Of a stretch of 36,335 nucleotides of DNA, positions 23,419 through 31,856 are shown piece after piece. The stretch is from Streptomyces malachitofuscus (GTDB lineage Bacteria > Actinomycetota > Actinomycetes > Streptomycetales > Streptomycetaceae). Location: NCBI RefSeq assembly GCF_014650055.1, contig NZ_BMUF01000027.1:1-36335 (forward strand). The letters are read 5' to 3'. The notes under the pieces were generated by a model. That model did not search any database. It was given only the letters and a program-made list of their open reading frames with translations, and had not been told where the DNA came from. Numbering within the stretch: the first letter of the stretch is position 1; the number at the start of each line of letters is the position of its first letter. Position numbers and translations under genes: made by a program.

Positions 23419-24366
23419 TTACGGAAGGGCGGTCAGATAGCCGCCCATCGTGCGGAAGTAGTCGGTGGCGTCGTACTCGGTGCCGTCCTCGGTGCGCACC
23501 CGCTCGACCACCAGTCCGGGCATCCGCCCGGAACGTGCGTCGGCGCCGGCCACGATGACGACGCCGTGGCCCTCGCGGATGAAGATCCGGCCCGGCGTGC
23601 CGCCGTAACGGCCCTTCGAGACCGCCGCCTTGACGATCCGCAGCCGCTCGCCGCGGTGGTACGTGAAGGCGTTCGGATACGGGTCCGACTGGGCCCGCAC
23701 GAGCCGCTCCAGGTCCTCGGCGGGCCAGGTCCAGTCGATGCGGCTGTCCTCCAGTGACCGCTTGTGGAAGAAGCTCGACCTCGAGCGGTCCTGCGGTGTC
23801 CACACGGCCTCGCCCGAGGCGATGAGGTCGAGGGATTCCCTGACGATCGGGCCGATGACGTCGACCGTGCGATGGAACAGGTCCGTCGCCGTGTCGGTGG
23901 CACCGACCGGGACCGAACGCTGCATCAGGATGTCGCCCATGTCGAGGTCGGGGTCCATGCGGTGAGCGGTGACGCCGACCTGCTTCTCGCCGTTGACGAG
24001 CGCCCAGATGAGCGGCGAGAAGCCCGCGTAGGAGGGCAGCAGCGAGTCGTGGATGTTGAGTGTGCCGTGCGGTGGGAGGTCGTAGATCTCCGGGGGCAGC
24101 CACGTACGCCAGTTGTTCGCCACGATGAGGTCCGGCCGGGCCTCCTTGAGCGCCCGCAGCAGTTCATCGTCGCCCGGCCGGTTACGCAACAGCACCGGCA
24201 CACCGTGCTTTTCGGCCAGGTCGGCGACCGAGTCGTTCCAGATCCTTTCGTACACGTGGTCGCTCTCCGGATGGGTGACGACCAGGACCACTTCGTGCTC
24301 GGAGTCCAACAGAGCTTGCAGCGTCCGGTGTCCCCAGGTCTGGTAGCCGAACATGACGACCCGCAT
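23419..24366 (-). CDS. Hydroxyornithine N5-formyltransferase (methionyl-tRNA formyltransferase-like)
   Basis: 315-residue enzyme of the formyltransferase family, closely resembling the coelichelin enzyme CchA. It would move a formyl group from 10-formyltetrahydrofolate to the N5-hydroxylamine of hydroxyornithine, giving a bidentate hydroxamate. The N-terminal segment RVVMFGYQTWGHRTLQALL starts a Rossmann-like domain. The catalytic region holds Asn near residue 101 (NNWRTW), the family's HxSLLP element (IHDSLLPSYAGFSPL), and Asp in 'DPDLDMGDIL'. The C-terminal domain includes RIDWTWPAEDLERLVRAQSDPYPNAF. The start at 24366 is set by GAGGAGG 5 bases upstream; an in-frame ATG at 24384 lies inside the predicted -10 region and has no ribosome binding site. 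An iron box lies upstream and is shared with the divergent hydroxylase gene. Confidence 0.94.
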   Translation of the reverse strand: MRVVMFGYQTWGHRTLQALLDSEHEVVLVVTHPESDHVYERIWNDSVADLAEKHGVPVLLRNRPGDDELLRALKEARPDLIVANNWRTWLPPEIYDLPPHGTLNIHDSLLPSYAGFSPLIWALVNGEKQVGVTAHRMDPDLDMGDILMQRSVPVGATDTATDLFHRTVDVIGPIVRESLDLIASGEAVWTPQDRSRSSFFHKRSLEDSRIDWTWPAEDLERLVRAQSDPYPNAFTYHRGERLRIVKAAVSKGRYGGTPGRIFIREGHGVVIVAGADARSGRMPGLVVERVRTEDGTEYDATDYFRTMGGYLTALP

Positions 24367-24386
24367 CCAAGCCTCCTCAGCCATTG

Positions 24387-24405
24387 CTAGGTAAGGCTAA
24401 CCTTA
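24387..24405. promoter_or_regulatory. Iron box in a symmetric divergent promoter
   Basis: CTAGGTAAGGCTAACCTTA matches about 16 of 19 positions of the DmdR/IdeR operator, the best of the three boxes here. It sits in a larger near-palindrome, 24385-24412, with 12-base arms that differ at one position. For the hydroxylase, TTGCTA (24384-24389) and TAGCAT (24408-24413) are spaced 18 bases as -35 and -10. The reverse strand offers the mirror pair with TAGCAA as -10 for the formyltransferase. One bound repressor would block both promoters. Confidence 0.92.
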
Positions 24406-24488
24406 TCTAGCATGTGCCTGCTGAGGGGAGCCTGTGTTCCTTCATGGGAGAACGCTGCGGCTTCCCCACTACAGGAGGCGATGACGCG

Positions 24489-25829
24489 GTGACGACGCTG
24501 CACACTGGGCCGGATTCCATCTACGACGTACTGGGCATCGGTTTCGGCCCGTCCAACCTCGCACTCGCCATCGCGGTCCACGAACAGGACGCGACCTCGT
24601 CCGCCGGAGCCGGACTGCGCGCCGGATTCCTGGAACGCCAGCCGCGGTTCGGCTGGCACCGCGGCATGCTGATCGACGACGCCACCATGCAAGTGTCCTT
24701 CCTCAAGGACCTGGTGACGATGCGTGACCCCACCAGCGACTTCACCTTCCTGAACTATCTGCGCGAGCAGGGAAGGCTGGTCGACTTCCTCAACCAGAAG
24801 ACGCTCTTCCCCCTGCGCATCGAGTTCCACGACTACTTCGAGTGGGCGGCCGCCCGCGTCGACCACCTCGTCGAGTACTCCGCGGAAGTGGTCTCCGTGA
24901 AGCCCGTCGCCGAGGACGGCGAGGTCCGCTGGTTCGACGTCACCAGCCGCGATACCGCCGCCCCGGAGCGGCTGACGGTGCGCCGGACCCGCGCCGTCTG
25001 CGTGGCCACCGGCCTGGAGCCGCACCTGCCGCCCGGTGCCGAGCTGTCGGACCGGGTCTGGCACAACAGCGAGCTGCTCCCGCGCGTGGATCACCTGCTG
25101 CGCTCGGAGACACCGGTGCGCCGTGCCGTGGTGCTCGGCGCCGGTCAGAGCGCCGCCGAGGCGGTCGAGTACCTCCACCGCCGCTTCCCCGGTGCCGAGA
25201 TCTGCTCCGTGTTCGCCAAGTACGGTTACACACCGGCCGACGACAGCCCGTTCGCCAACCGGATCTTCGACCCCGAGGCCGTCGACGTGTTCTACGCCGC
25301 GTCCTCCGAGGTCAAGCAGTCACTGATCGACTACCACCGCAGCACCAACTACTCCGTGGTGGACCTGGACTTGATCGAGTCCCTCTCGCGGACGATGTAC
25401 CAGGAGAAGGTCCAGGGCACACAGCGGCTGCGGATGATGAACGTCTCCCGGATCCGCGAGGTCGCCTCCCAGGCGGACGGCGTCCAGGTGACGGTGGAGT
25501 TCCTGCCGACGGGGGAACGCGAGACACTCGACGCCGACGTGCTCGTCTTCGCGACCGGCTACCAGCCCAGGGGAATCGGCGACCACCTCGGCGAGATCGC
25601 CAAGCTCTGCCTGCGCGACGAGGAGGACCAGCTCCGCGTCGGACGGGACCACCGCGTGGAGACCGCCCCCAACGTCACCGCCGGCATCTACCTCCAGGGC
25701 GGCACCGAGCACACCCACGGCCTCACCTCGACACTGCTGTCCACCACCGCCGTCCGAGCCGGAGAGATCCGCTCCTCCCTCCTCGCGCACTCAGCACCCG
25801 CCGCGACGGCGAGCGGCTTCCGCGGGTAG
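24489..25829 (+). CDS. L-ornithine N5-monooxygenase
   Basis: 446-residue flavin N-hydroxylase of the PvdA/SidA/CchB family. It uses FAD, NADPH and O2 to convert ornithine to N5-hydroxyornithine, the first step of hydroxamate formation. Motifs: FAD-binding GIGFGPSNLALA near residue 17; the substrate/flavin region 'MQVSFLKDLVTMRDPTSDFT' near 76; NADPH-binding GAGQSAAEAVEYL near 218; ATGY (FATGYQPR) near 355; and the C-terminal GGTEHTHGLTSTLLS segment. The GTG start has AGGAGG 10 bases upstream. The ATG at 24481, nearer the Shine-Dalgarno, reads only three codons before a stop. It is transcribed divergently from the formyltransferase gene under a shared iron box and is followed 9 bases later by the FetB-like gene. 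Confidence 0.96.
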   Translation: MTTLHTGPDSIYDVLGIGFGPSNLALAIAVHEQDATSSAGAGLRAGFLERQPRFGWHRGMLIDDATMQVSFLKDLVTMRDPTSDFTFLNYLREQGRLVDFLNQKTLFPLRIEFHDYFEWAAARVDHLVEYSAEVVSVKPVAEDGEVRWFDVTSRDTAAPERLTVRRTRAVCVATGLEPHLPPGAELSDRVWHNSELLPRVDHLLRSETPVRRAVVLGAGQSAAEAVEYLHRRFPGAEICSVFAKYGYTPADDSPFANRIFDPEAVDVFYAASSEVKQSLIDYHRSTNYSVVDLDLIESLSRTMYQEKVQGTQRLRMMNVSRIREVASQADGVQVTVEFLPTGERETLDADVLVFATGYQPRGIGDHLGEIAKLCLRDEEDQLRVGRDHRVETAPNVTAGIYLQGGTEHTHGLTSTLLSTTAVRAGEIRSSLLAHSAPAATASGFRG

Positions 25830-25838
25830 GAACGACAC

Positions 25839-26645
25839 GTGCGCCATCGGGCCGCGGAAACCCTGCTGCCGGTCGACACCACGCTCGCCGTCGCCCTCGC
25901 CGTCCTGCTGCTCGCGGCCACCGCGGTGACCGCCGTCTTCCGGCTCTCTCCCGACGAGTCGTACCGGCGGGCCCGCGAGGTCGTGACGGCGGGCGTGCGG
26001 GCGGCCGGTCAACTCGCCGTCGTGTCCCTGGTGATCGGCTGGGCCGTGCACCACACCGCCGGCCTGATCGCGTTCCTGTTCCTCATGCTCGCCGTCGCGA
26101 CCCGCACCGCCGGACGGCGCATCACCGCCAACGGCACCTGGTGGTGGGCGGCCCTGCCCATCGCGCTCCCCGTGGCACCCGTCGTGGCCGCCCTGGTCCT
26201 GGCCGGACTGCTCACCGTGCCCGGCATCGCCGTCGTCCCGGTGAGCGGCATCCTCATCGGCGGCGCGCTGACCGCGACGGTACTCGCCGGACGGCGTGCG
26301 CTGGACGAGGTCGCCGGCCGGTACGGCGAGGTCGAGGCCGCCCTGTCCCTGGGCCTCCCGGAGCGCGACGCCCACCTCGAAGTCGCCCGCGGCGCCGCCT
26401 CGGACGCCCTCCTGCCGGCCCTGGACCAGACCCGCACCGTCGGCCTGGTCACCCTGCCGGGCGCCTTCGTCGGCATGCTCCTGGCCGGCGCCTCCCCCGT
26501 GCAGGCGGGCGCCGTCCAGGTCTTCGTCCTCATCGCCCTGCTCGCCGTCGAGGCCCTGTCCGTGGCCCTGACCGTCGAACTCGTCGCCCGCCGCCGGCTC
26601 CATCGCACGGGCGTGCCGGCGGGGCGGGCTCGCGGCGGGGAATGA
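25839..26645 (+). CDS. FetB/UPF0014-family ABC permease without a partner ATPase nearby
   Basis: 268-residue integral membrane protein with about seven hydrophobic segments. It resembles the FetB (YbbM) family: an N-terminal Arg-rich cytoplasmic stretch followed by 'GVRAAGQLAVVSLVIGWAV', a central GILIGGALTAT segment, and the signature 'DALLPALDQTRTVGLVTLPG' with FVGMLLAGASPVQAGAVQ. In E. coli, FetAB is reported to export iron and relieve iron-linked oxidative stress. The GTG start lies 9 bases after the hydroxylase stop codon with TAGGAA upstream, so it is very likely in the same iron-regulated transcript. The usual adjacent FetA ATPase is absent; the nearest ATPases are the importer ATPase at 22524-23384 and the fused exporter at 29334-31232. 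Family assignment is good; a role in iron or siderophore export is inference. Confidence 0.82.
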   Translation: MRHRAAETLLPVDTTLAVALAVLLLAATAVTAVFRLSPDESYRRAREVVTAGVRAAGQLAVVSLVIGWAVHHTAGLIAFLFLMLAVATRTAGRRITANGTWWWAALPIALPVAPVVAALVLAGLLTVPGIAVVPVSGILIGGALTATVLAGRRALDEVAGRYGEVEAALSLGLPERDAHLEVARGAASDALLPALDQTRTVGLVTLPGAFVGMLLAGASPVQAGAVQVFVLIALLAVEALSVALTVELVARRRLHRTGVPAGRARGGE

Positions 26646-26676
26646 CCGGTGCGGCCGGCCACGCCGGCCGCACCGG
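26646..26676. terminator. Perfect 14-bp hairpin between convergent genes
   Basis: CCGGTGCGGCCGGC pairs perfectly with GCCGGCCGCACCGG around the 3-base loop CAC. It starts at the base after the FetB-like stop codon and ends 4 bases before the stop of the DUF5302 gene on the other strand. No T tract is present, as is common in streptomycete terminators. It marks the right-hand end of the siderophore locus. Confidence 0.82.
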
Positions 26677-26680
26677 GTGC

Positions 26681-26923
26681 TCAGCCGCCGCTCTTGCGCC
26701 GGAACGACCGCTGGCTCGCGGCCGGACCGTGCGCCGCACGCACCTTCGACGCATCGGAGTTGGCGGCGCCGGCGGCGGCGTCCGCCTGTGCACTGCGCTT
26801 GCGGGCCAGGGCTTCGCGGAACTTGCGCTTGAGGTCGTAAGTGCCGTCGGCGTCCGGCACCACGGGGGACGTCTCGGGAGCGGCCGGCTCCGAACCTTCC
26901 GTGGATGCGTGATCTGCGGTCAT
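26681..26923 (-). CDS. DUF5302 small basic protein
   Basis: 80-residue cytoplasmic protein of unknown function. The N-terminal 27 residues are Ala/Ser/Pro/Glu-rich and look disordered. The rest is a conserved, very basic block running from YDLKRKFREALARKR through AAHGPAASQRSFRRKSGG, which I recognise as the DUF5302 family of Actinobacteria. The start is clear: AGGAGG 6 bases upstream of the ATG. It lies 115 bases downstream of the helicase gene on the same strand. The basic tail suggests nucleic-acid or ribosome contact, but nothing in the sequence proves it. Confidence 0.85.
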   Translation of the reverse strand: MTADHASTEGSEPAAPETSPVVPDADGTYDLKRKFREALARKRSAQADAAAGAANSDASKVRAAHGPAASQRSFRRKSGG

Positions 26924-27038
26924 GGTGACCTCCTGGGTTCGGTGGGGCGGGCAGGCACAGCTTGTCATGCCGGGCGCGCTGCGGGGCGCCGACGCCGTCG
27001 TCCCGCTCCGTTCGGCCGCGCTCCCCGGGCAGCGCCGC

Positions 27039-28454
27039 TCATCCGTTGCGACGGATCCGGGCGGCCCTGCGGGCCTCGGCGAGCTTGCGGGCCTCGCCGG
27101 CCTTCCGGGACGTGCCACCGGCGCCGCGGGAGGTGTCCTTGCTGGTGCCGAGGCCGCGGAAGGGAGCGTGGGTGTTCTTGGGGCGTGGGACGGAGGGCCC
27201 GCCGTCGAGCGGGGTGCCGGAGGGAGCCCTGGCGCCGGTGATCCGGCTCAGCTCCGCCTCGCCCGAGCGCACCTTGGTGACCGTCGCCTCGACACCGGCC
27301 TCGGCCAGCATGCGACCGGTCTCGCGGCGCCCGCCCGCCGTCACGAGGGTGACCACGCTGCCCGGCTCACCGGCACGGGCGGTGCGGCCGGCCCGGTGCA
27401 CATAGTCCTTGGGGTCGGTGGGCGGGTCGACGTTGACCACGAGATCGAGGTCGTCGACGTGCAGGCCACGGGCAGCGACGTCGGTTGCCACCAGAACGGT
27501 GAGCCGACCGTTCCTGAACTCCGCCAGGGTCCGTGTGCGCTGTGGCTGGGACTTTCCACTGTGCAGGGCGCCGGCGTGCACTCCACTGGCCCGCAGATGC
27601 CGGGTGAGCCGGTCGACGGCGTGCTTGGTGTCGAGGAACAGCAGTACGCGGCCGTCGCGGGCGGCGATCTCCGTGACGACGGCGTAGCGGTCGGGGCCGT
27701 GCACGACCAGAACGTGGTGTTCCATCGTCGTGACCGTGCCCGCGGACGGGTCGACCGAGTGCACCACGGGGTCGCGGAGGTGGCGGCGGACCAGCTGATC
27801 GACGTCGCGGTCCAAAGTGGCCGAGAACAGCATCCGCTGACCGTCGCTACGCACCTGGTCGAGCACGTCGGCAACCTGCGGCAGAAATCCCAGGTCGCAC
27901 ATCCGGTCCGCCTCGTCCAGCACGGTGATCCTCACCCGTCCCAGGCGGCAGGCGTTGCGCTCGACCAGGTCGTGCAGGCGTCCGGGGGTGGCGACGACCA
28001 CCTCGGCTCCCTGGCGCAGCGCGGCGGTCTGCCGGCCGATCGACAGGCCGCCGACCACCGTGGCCATGCGCAGCCGCAGGGCCTCGGCGTACGGCGCCAG
28101 CGCCTCGGTGACCTGTTGGGCCAGCTCCCGGGTGGGCACGAGGATCAGGGCGAGGGGCTGCTTCGGCTCGGCGCGGCGTCCGGCCGTACGCGTCAGCAGC
28201 GGCAGTCCGAAGGCGAGCGTCTTGCCGGATCCGGTGCGCCCGCGTCCCAGTACGTCACGTCCCCGAAGGGCGTCGGGGAGCGTGGCGGCCTGGATCGGGA
28301 AGGGTTCGCGCACCCCGTGTCCGTCCAGGGCCCGCAGCACCTCCACCGGCAGGCCCAGACCGGCGAAGGAGTCGGCCGGGGGCAGTGCCGGTGTCGTGGA
28401 CCCGGGGTCGGCGGGACCGCCGTGAGCGATGCCGGAGTCTTCGGGATGCTTCAT
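27039..28454 (-). CDS. DEAD-box ATP-dependent RNA helicase
   Basis: 471-residue helicase expected to unwind RNA or remodel RNP. Motifs in order: Q motif (PFPIQAATLP), motif I GRTGSGKT, Ia PTRELAQQ, Ib TPGR, II DEAD (DEADRM), III SAT (FSATLD), then in the second RecA-like domain ATDVAARGLHVDDLDLVVN and motif VI HRAGRTARAG. The C-terminal 75 residues are rich in Arg, Lys, Gly and Ser and form a likely RNA-binding tail. The start chosen, MKHPEDS, has GGAAGG upstream; an upstream in-frame ATG at 28550 would add 32 Pro/Arg-rich residues without family resemblance. It is unrelated to the siderophore locus except by position. Confidence 0.95.
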   Translation of the reverse strand: MKHPEDSGIAHGGPADPGSTTPALPPADSFAGLGLPVEVLRALDGHGVREPFPIQAATLPDALRGRDVLGRGRTGSGKTLAFGLPLLTRTAGRRAEPKQPLALILVPTRELAQQVTEALAPYAEALRLRMATVVGGLSIGRQTAALRQGAEVVVATPGRLHDLVERNACRLGRVRITVLDEADRMCDLGFLPQVADVLDQVRSDGQRMLFSATLDRDVDQLVRRHLRDPVVHSVDPSAGTVTTMEHHVLVVHGPDRYAVVTEIAARDGRVLLFLDTKHAVDRLTRHLRASGVHAGALHSGKSQPQRTRTLAEFRNGRLTVLVATDVAARGLHVDDLDLVVNVDPPTDPKDYVHRAGRTARAGEPGSVVTLVTAGGRRETGRMLAEAGVEATVTKVRSGEAELSRITGARAPSGTPLDGGPSVPRPKNTHAPFRGLGTSKDTSRGAGGTSRKAGEARKLAEARRAARIRRNG

Positions 28455-28631
28455 GAACAGCCTTCCGCAGGGAGACGTACCGAGGAAGGCCCGGCAGGAG
28501 GGAGCAGGAGGGAACGGCCCGCGCACGGGCGGGACCGAAACAGGCAGCATCGCCCGCCGCGACGACCACGCAAAAGCGTGACCGTATCACGGCATGACGT
28601 CGCCTCGCACATCGCCGCACACCGAGCCCGT

Positions 28632-29289
28632 TCAGGCGCCGGGGCTCCTCAAGGCTTCCGCCAGGGAGCTCGCGAGTGGCTCGTAGGACATGAGGAACCT
28701 GCGCTTCTGTTCCGCGGTGGTGTCCCCGTAGTCGTTGATCACGACGACCTCGGGGTCGCGGGCGACGACCGTCTCCCAGCCCACGGTGGTCCAGCTGCCC
28801 CGGAGGTCCTTCATGATGTGGTCCCCGCCGGCCTTGATGATGATGTCGTGGGGCCCGGCGAAGGCACCGGACGTGAACGGCTTGTCCTGGCCGCTGTCGT
28901 AGAGGAACACCCGCGGCCGGCCGGCGCCCTTGGGGGGCCTTCGCCTGTACCGCGGCCACCTGCTCACGGAACGAACCGACGAGGGCTTCGGCCCGCGCCT
29001 CGACGTCGAAGATCCTGCCCAGGTTCCGCAGGTCCGTGTAGAGCGCGTCGAGCGGTGGCATCACACCGCGGGCCGAGCCCCGTCCGTTGCGGCACGACTC
29101 GCTGAGCAGGTAGGAGTCGATGCCCAGGCGTCGCAGCGCGGCGGGCGTGAAGCCCTCGCCCTCGTTGAAGCCGTAGTTCCAGCCGGCGAAGACCAGGTCG
29201 GCGCGGGCGTCCAGGACCAGTTCCCTGGTGATCCGTTCCTTCGAGAGCCACTTGGTCTTCCGGTTGCCGTCCTTCCACGGCAGCTCAGC
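28632..29289 (-). pseudogene. Decayed iron/siderophore-type substrate-binding protein
   Basis: Two consecutive reading frames on the minus strand together encode most of an ABC substrate-binding protein. The upstream part contains ELPWKDGNRKTKWLS, 'ADLVFAGWNYGFNEGEGFT' and 'LYTDLRNLGRIFDVEARAE'. The downstream part contains FLYDSGQDKPFTSGAFAGPH and 'VVARDPEVVVINDYGDT' and ends at the stop at 28632. They join exactly if one base is removed from the G6 run at 28932-28937 (C6 on the coding strand), restoring KAPKGAGRPRVFLY. About 100 N-terminal residues, including any signal peptide, are missing: the homology stops close to the exporter's stop codon at 29334. The frameshift alone could be a sequencing error, but the missing N-terminus supports a real pseudogene. 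A start in good context was not found. Confidence 0.83.
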
Positions 29290-29333
29290 GCCTGCCCCGC
29301 GCCGCCCGTCCACGGGGAAGGCAGGGTGCCGGG

Positions 29334-31232
29334 TCAGGTGCTCGCGCCGGTCGACGCCTCCCGGTTCACGGCCGGTTCGGCCGGTTCCGGCACTGCGGTG
29401 GCACCGGTCGGCGGCGGGGCGTCGCCAGGGTCCGGTTCGGCGTTCTCGCCGAGGAAGCCGCCCGACTGGTGCTGCCACAGCTTGGCGTAGGCGCCGTCCG
29501 CGGCGAGCAGTTCGTCGTGCGTGCCCTGTTCGACGACGCGTCCCCGGTCGAGGACGACGAGGCGGTCCATACCGGCGACGGTGCTCAGGCGGTGGGCGAC
29601 CACCAGGGCCGTGCGTCCGTCCATCAGCCGCCACAGGGCGTCCTGGACGAGGAGTTCGCTCTCCGAGTCCAGCGCGCTGGTCGCCTCGTCGAGCAGCAGG
29701 ATCGGGGCGTCGCGCAGGATGGCCCGGGCGAGGGCGACGCGCTGGCGCTGGCCGCCCGAGAGTTTCACTCCCCGCTCCCCCACCAGGGTGGCGAAGCCGT
29801 CGGGGAGCCGGCCGGCGAACTCCGTGACATGGGCGGCCTCGGCCGCCGCGTGGATCTCCGCGTCGGTGGCGCCGGGCCGGGCGAAGGCGATGTTGTCCCG
29901 CAGGCTCCGGTGGAACATGGCGGGTTCCTGCGGGACGTAGGCGATCAGCGAGCGCAGGTCGGCCTGGCGCAGCCGGCTGATGTCCTGACCGCCGATCAGG
30001 ACGCGTCCGGCGTCGATGTCCGACATCCGCAGCAGGAGCCGGGTGAGGGTGGTCTTGCCTCCGCCGGACCTGCCGACCAGGCCGATCCGCGCGCCTGCGG
30101 GCACGTCCAGGTCGAGGCCGTCGAAGATCGGCTCCGCACCGGCGTGGGCGAACGTCACGGCCTCGAAGCGGACACCGGTGTCCCGTGGGGTCAGCGGTTC
30201 GGGGTCCGGTGGGTCGAGCACGGTGGGCGGGTCCAGCAGCAGCTCGGTGAACTGGGCGGCCTCGGTCATCGAGCTCTCCAGCCGCCGGTAGATCTGGTTG
30301 AACTCGAACATGATCTGGGTGGCGTTGGAGTAGTAGGTGAACGCCACCACGATCTCCTCCACCCCCTGGCCCTGCCCTCCGAAGGCGATGGCGACCAGCA
30401 GGCCCAGCACATTGGTCAGTACGGACATGGGGGCGATGAGGGTGTCGACGCGCAGATTGCCGTAGTCCCACGACTTCAGCATCAGGCGCCGGGAGTCCGC
30501 GACGCGGCTGCGGTGCTCCTCGGCCTCCCGCCGCTCGGCGGCGAACGCCCGGATGGTCTCCATGTTGGTGAGGCTGTCGGCGACATGGCCGGAGACCCGG
30601 GCGATCGCCGCCTCGCGTTCGTTGACGAGCGCCTGACGGCGGCGGACGAGAGGCACGGCGGCCACCACGGTCACGGCGATCATCAGCAGGAGACCGACGA
30701 CGAGCATCGGTGCGTAGCTCCAGAGGACCACGGCGCCGAACACCAGGGGCACGAGGCTGCCCACGATCCGGTACGTCAGCGTGTCGACGAAGTCCTCGAA
30801 GCGCTTGCCGAAGCTCAGCACCCGTTTGGTCAGCGAGCCGGCGAAGTTGTCGTGGAAGAACGCGGCGTCCTTGGCGAGGAGTTCGTCCATGCCGCTCACG
30901 TACAGGTGCTCCATGCCGAGGGCGTCCACCCGGTTCAGGCAGTGCAGTCCGATCCGCCACATGGCCTCGGCGAGCAGCAGAACCGCGCCGAAGCCCAGCA
31001 CGAACGGCAGTGCGGAAGCGAGGGTGAGGCCACCGTCGTCGGCGGCCTGCCCCGCCAGTTTGGCGATCAGCAGAGGGGCCACGTAGCGGATGCCGATGTT
31101 GCCCACGGCCGGCAGAAACAGCGCGGGCAGGGCCAGCCTGCGTAGTCGGAACATCTCCTGGCCGTAGCGGCGCAGCGCGAGAACGACCGCGCTCCTGCCC
31201 GGCGTCGGCCTGTGTGCATCTGTGGTCGCCAT
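29334..31232 (-). CDS. ABC exporter, fused membrane and ATPase domains
   Basis: 632-residue half-transporter of the multidrug/lipid exporter type, expected to work as a dimer. The N-terminal half has about six membrane segments within residues 30-300, including SALPFVLGFGAVLLLAEAMW and APMLVVGLLLMIAVTVVAAV. The nucleotide-binding domain carries Walker A GRSGGGKTT near residue 400, the signature LSGGQRQR near 503, Walker B ILLLDEATSALD near 525 and the switch His in VVAHRLSTV. The last 50 residues are Pro/Ala/Glu-rich and probably disordered. The start MATTDAH has GGGAG upstream. The remnant of a binding protein follows downstream. Siderophore export is possible from the neighbourhood but unproven; the gene lies across a helicase gene from the siderophore cluster and has no iron box that I could find. 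Confidence 0.93.
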   Translation of the reverse strand: MATTDAHRPTPGRSAVVLALRRYGQEMFRLRRLALPALFLPAVGNIGIRYVAPLLIAKLAGQAADDGGLTLASALPFVLGFGAVLLLAEAMWRIGLHCLNRVDALGMEHLYVSGMDELLAKDAAFFHDNFAGSLTKRVLSFGKRFEDFVDTLTYRIVGSLVPLVFGAVVLWSYAPMLVVGLLLMIAVTVVAAVPLVRRRQALVNEREAAIARVSGHVADSLTNMETIRAFAAERREAEEHRSRVADSRRLMLKSWDYGNLRVDTLIAPMSVLTNVLGLLVAIAFGGQGQGVEEIVVAFTYYSNATQIMFEFNQIYRRLESSMTEAAQFTELLLDPPTVLDPPDPEPLTPRDTGVRFEAVTFAHAGAEPIFDGLDLDVPAGARIGLVGRSGGGKTTLTRLLLRMSDIDAGRVLIGGQDISRLRQADLRSLIAYVPQEPAMFHRSLRDNIAFARPGATDAEIHAAAEAAHVTEFAGRLPDGFATLVGERGVKLSGGQRQRVALARAILRDAPILLLDEATSALDSESELLVQDALWRLMDGRTALVVAHRLSTVAGMDRLVVLDRGRVVEQGTHDELLAADGAYAKLWQHQSGGFLGENAEPDPGDAPPPTGATAVPEPAEPAVNREASTGAST

Positions 31233-31412
31233 CACACTCCCGGGGGTCGGAATCCGGAAGTCTCCCGCGGGAGGACGACCCCGGTCCAGGCATTTACCGC
31301 GGATGGGCGACAACCGGACACTTCCGCCCACAGGTGGGATGCGATCCGATCACCGGCAGACCGGTGTTCTATGGTGGCGTCACTCGGACGGCGAGCAGAC
31401 GAGCAGGGGTTC

Positions 31413-31796
31413 ATGATGCGAGTACCGCCTCACGCGGCGACCACGGTCGCGCTGCGTGGGCTGCTCGTGCTGCTGGTGGCCGTCGTGGGGCTGTTGTGTC
31501 TGTCCGGACGCACCGCCCAGCAGCCGTCGGTGTCCGCCGACCAGGTGTCCGTGTCCCAGCCGGTCCCGGCCGCGGCACCGGACGCGGCCGGGGACAGTGA
31601 GCCGTGCGGCAAGAAGCTGGTGGTGGCCGAGTCCGGTGCGCAGCACGCGGGCGTCGTCGCCCCGCCGGCCGAGGTGCCCGTCTCCCTGCGCACGGCGGAC
31701 CGGACGTGCCCGTCGCCGTCCGCCTTCACCGCTTCGCCGGTCCGCGGGCCCGCTCCGCCGCCTCCTGTGGATGCGCCCTCCGTTCTGCGGATGTAG
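31413..31796 (+). CDS. Small membrane-anchored or secreted Cys-containing protein
   Basis: 127-residue protein I do not recognise. Residues 8-32 form one hydrophobic segment (ALRGLLVLLVAVVGLLCLSG) preceded by Arg and His, suiting a signal anchor or signal peptide. The remaining 95 residues are Pro/Ala/Val-rich and exposed, with only two further cysteines (in EPCGKK and RTCPSPS), which could form a disulfide or bind metal. Two in-frame ATGs lie at 31413 and 31416; AGGGG is 6-9 bases upstream. It leads a same-strand group with a CPVC membrane protein, a DsbA-like protein and a CcdA-like protein, so a link to extracytoplasmic thiol chemistry is plausible but inferred. Confidence 0.65.
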   Translation: MMRVPPHAATTVALRGLLVLLVAVVGLLCLSGRTAQQPSVSADQVSVSQPVPAAAPDAAGDSEPCGKKLVVAESGAQHAGVVAPPAEVPVSLRTADRTCPSPSAFTASPVRGPAPPPPVDAPSVLRM

Positions 31797-31856
31797 ACCG
31801 GCTCCCGTAGTCGCGTCCTCATTCCTCGTCCTCATCCGGAAACGGAGTCCTTCCGC

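Noticed and set aside
24481..24492. ATG closest to the strong AGGAGG upstream of the hydroxylase
   Set aside because: It reads ATG ACG CGG TGA, three codons and a stop. The GTG at 24489 is in frame with the enzyme and suitably spaced from the same ribosome binding site.
29334..31232. Assigning the ABC exporter as the dedicated siderophore exporter
   Set aside because: It is separated from the cluster by the DUF5302 and helicase genes, has no iron box that I can find, and its family covers many substrates.
28255..31293. A 1,012-codon minus-strand open frame crossing the exporter and the decayed binding protein
   Set aside because: Only its segment near 28940-29289 resembles a protein (the binding-protein remnant). 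The rest is an out-of-frame Arg/Pro-rich reading of the exporter gene.
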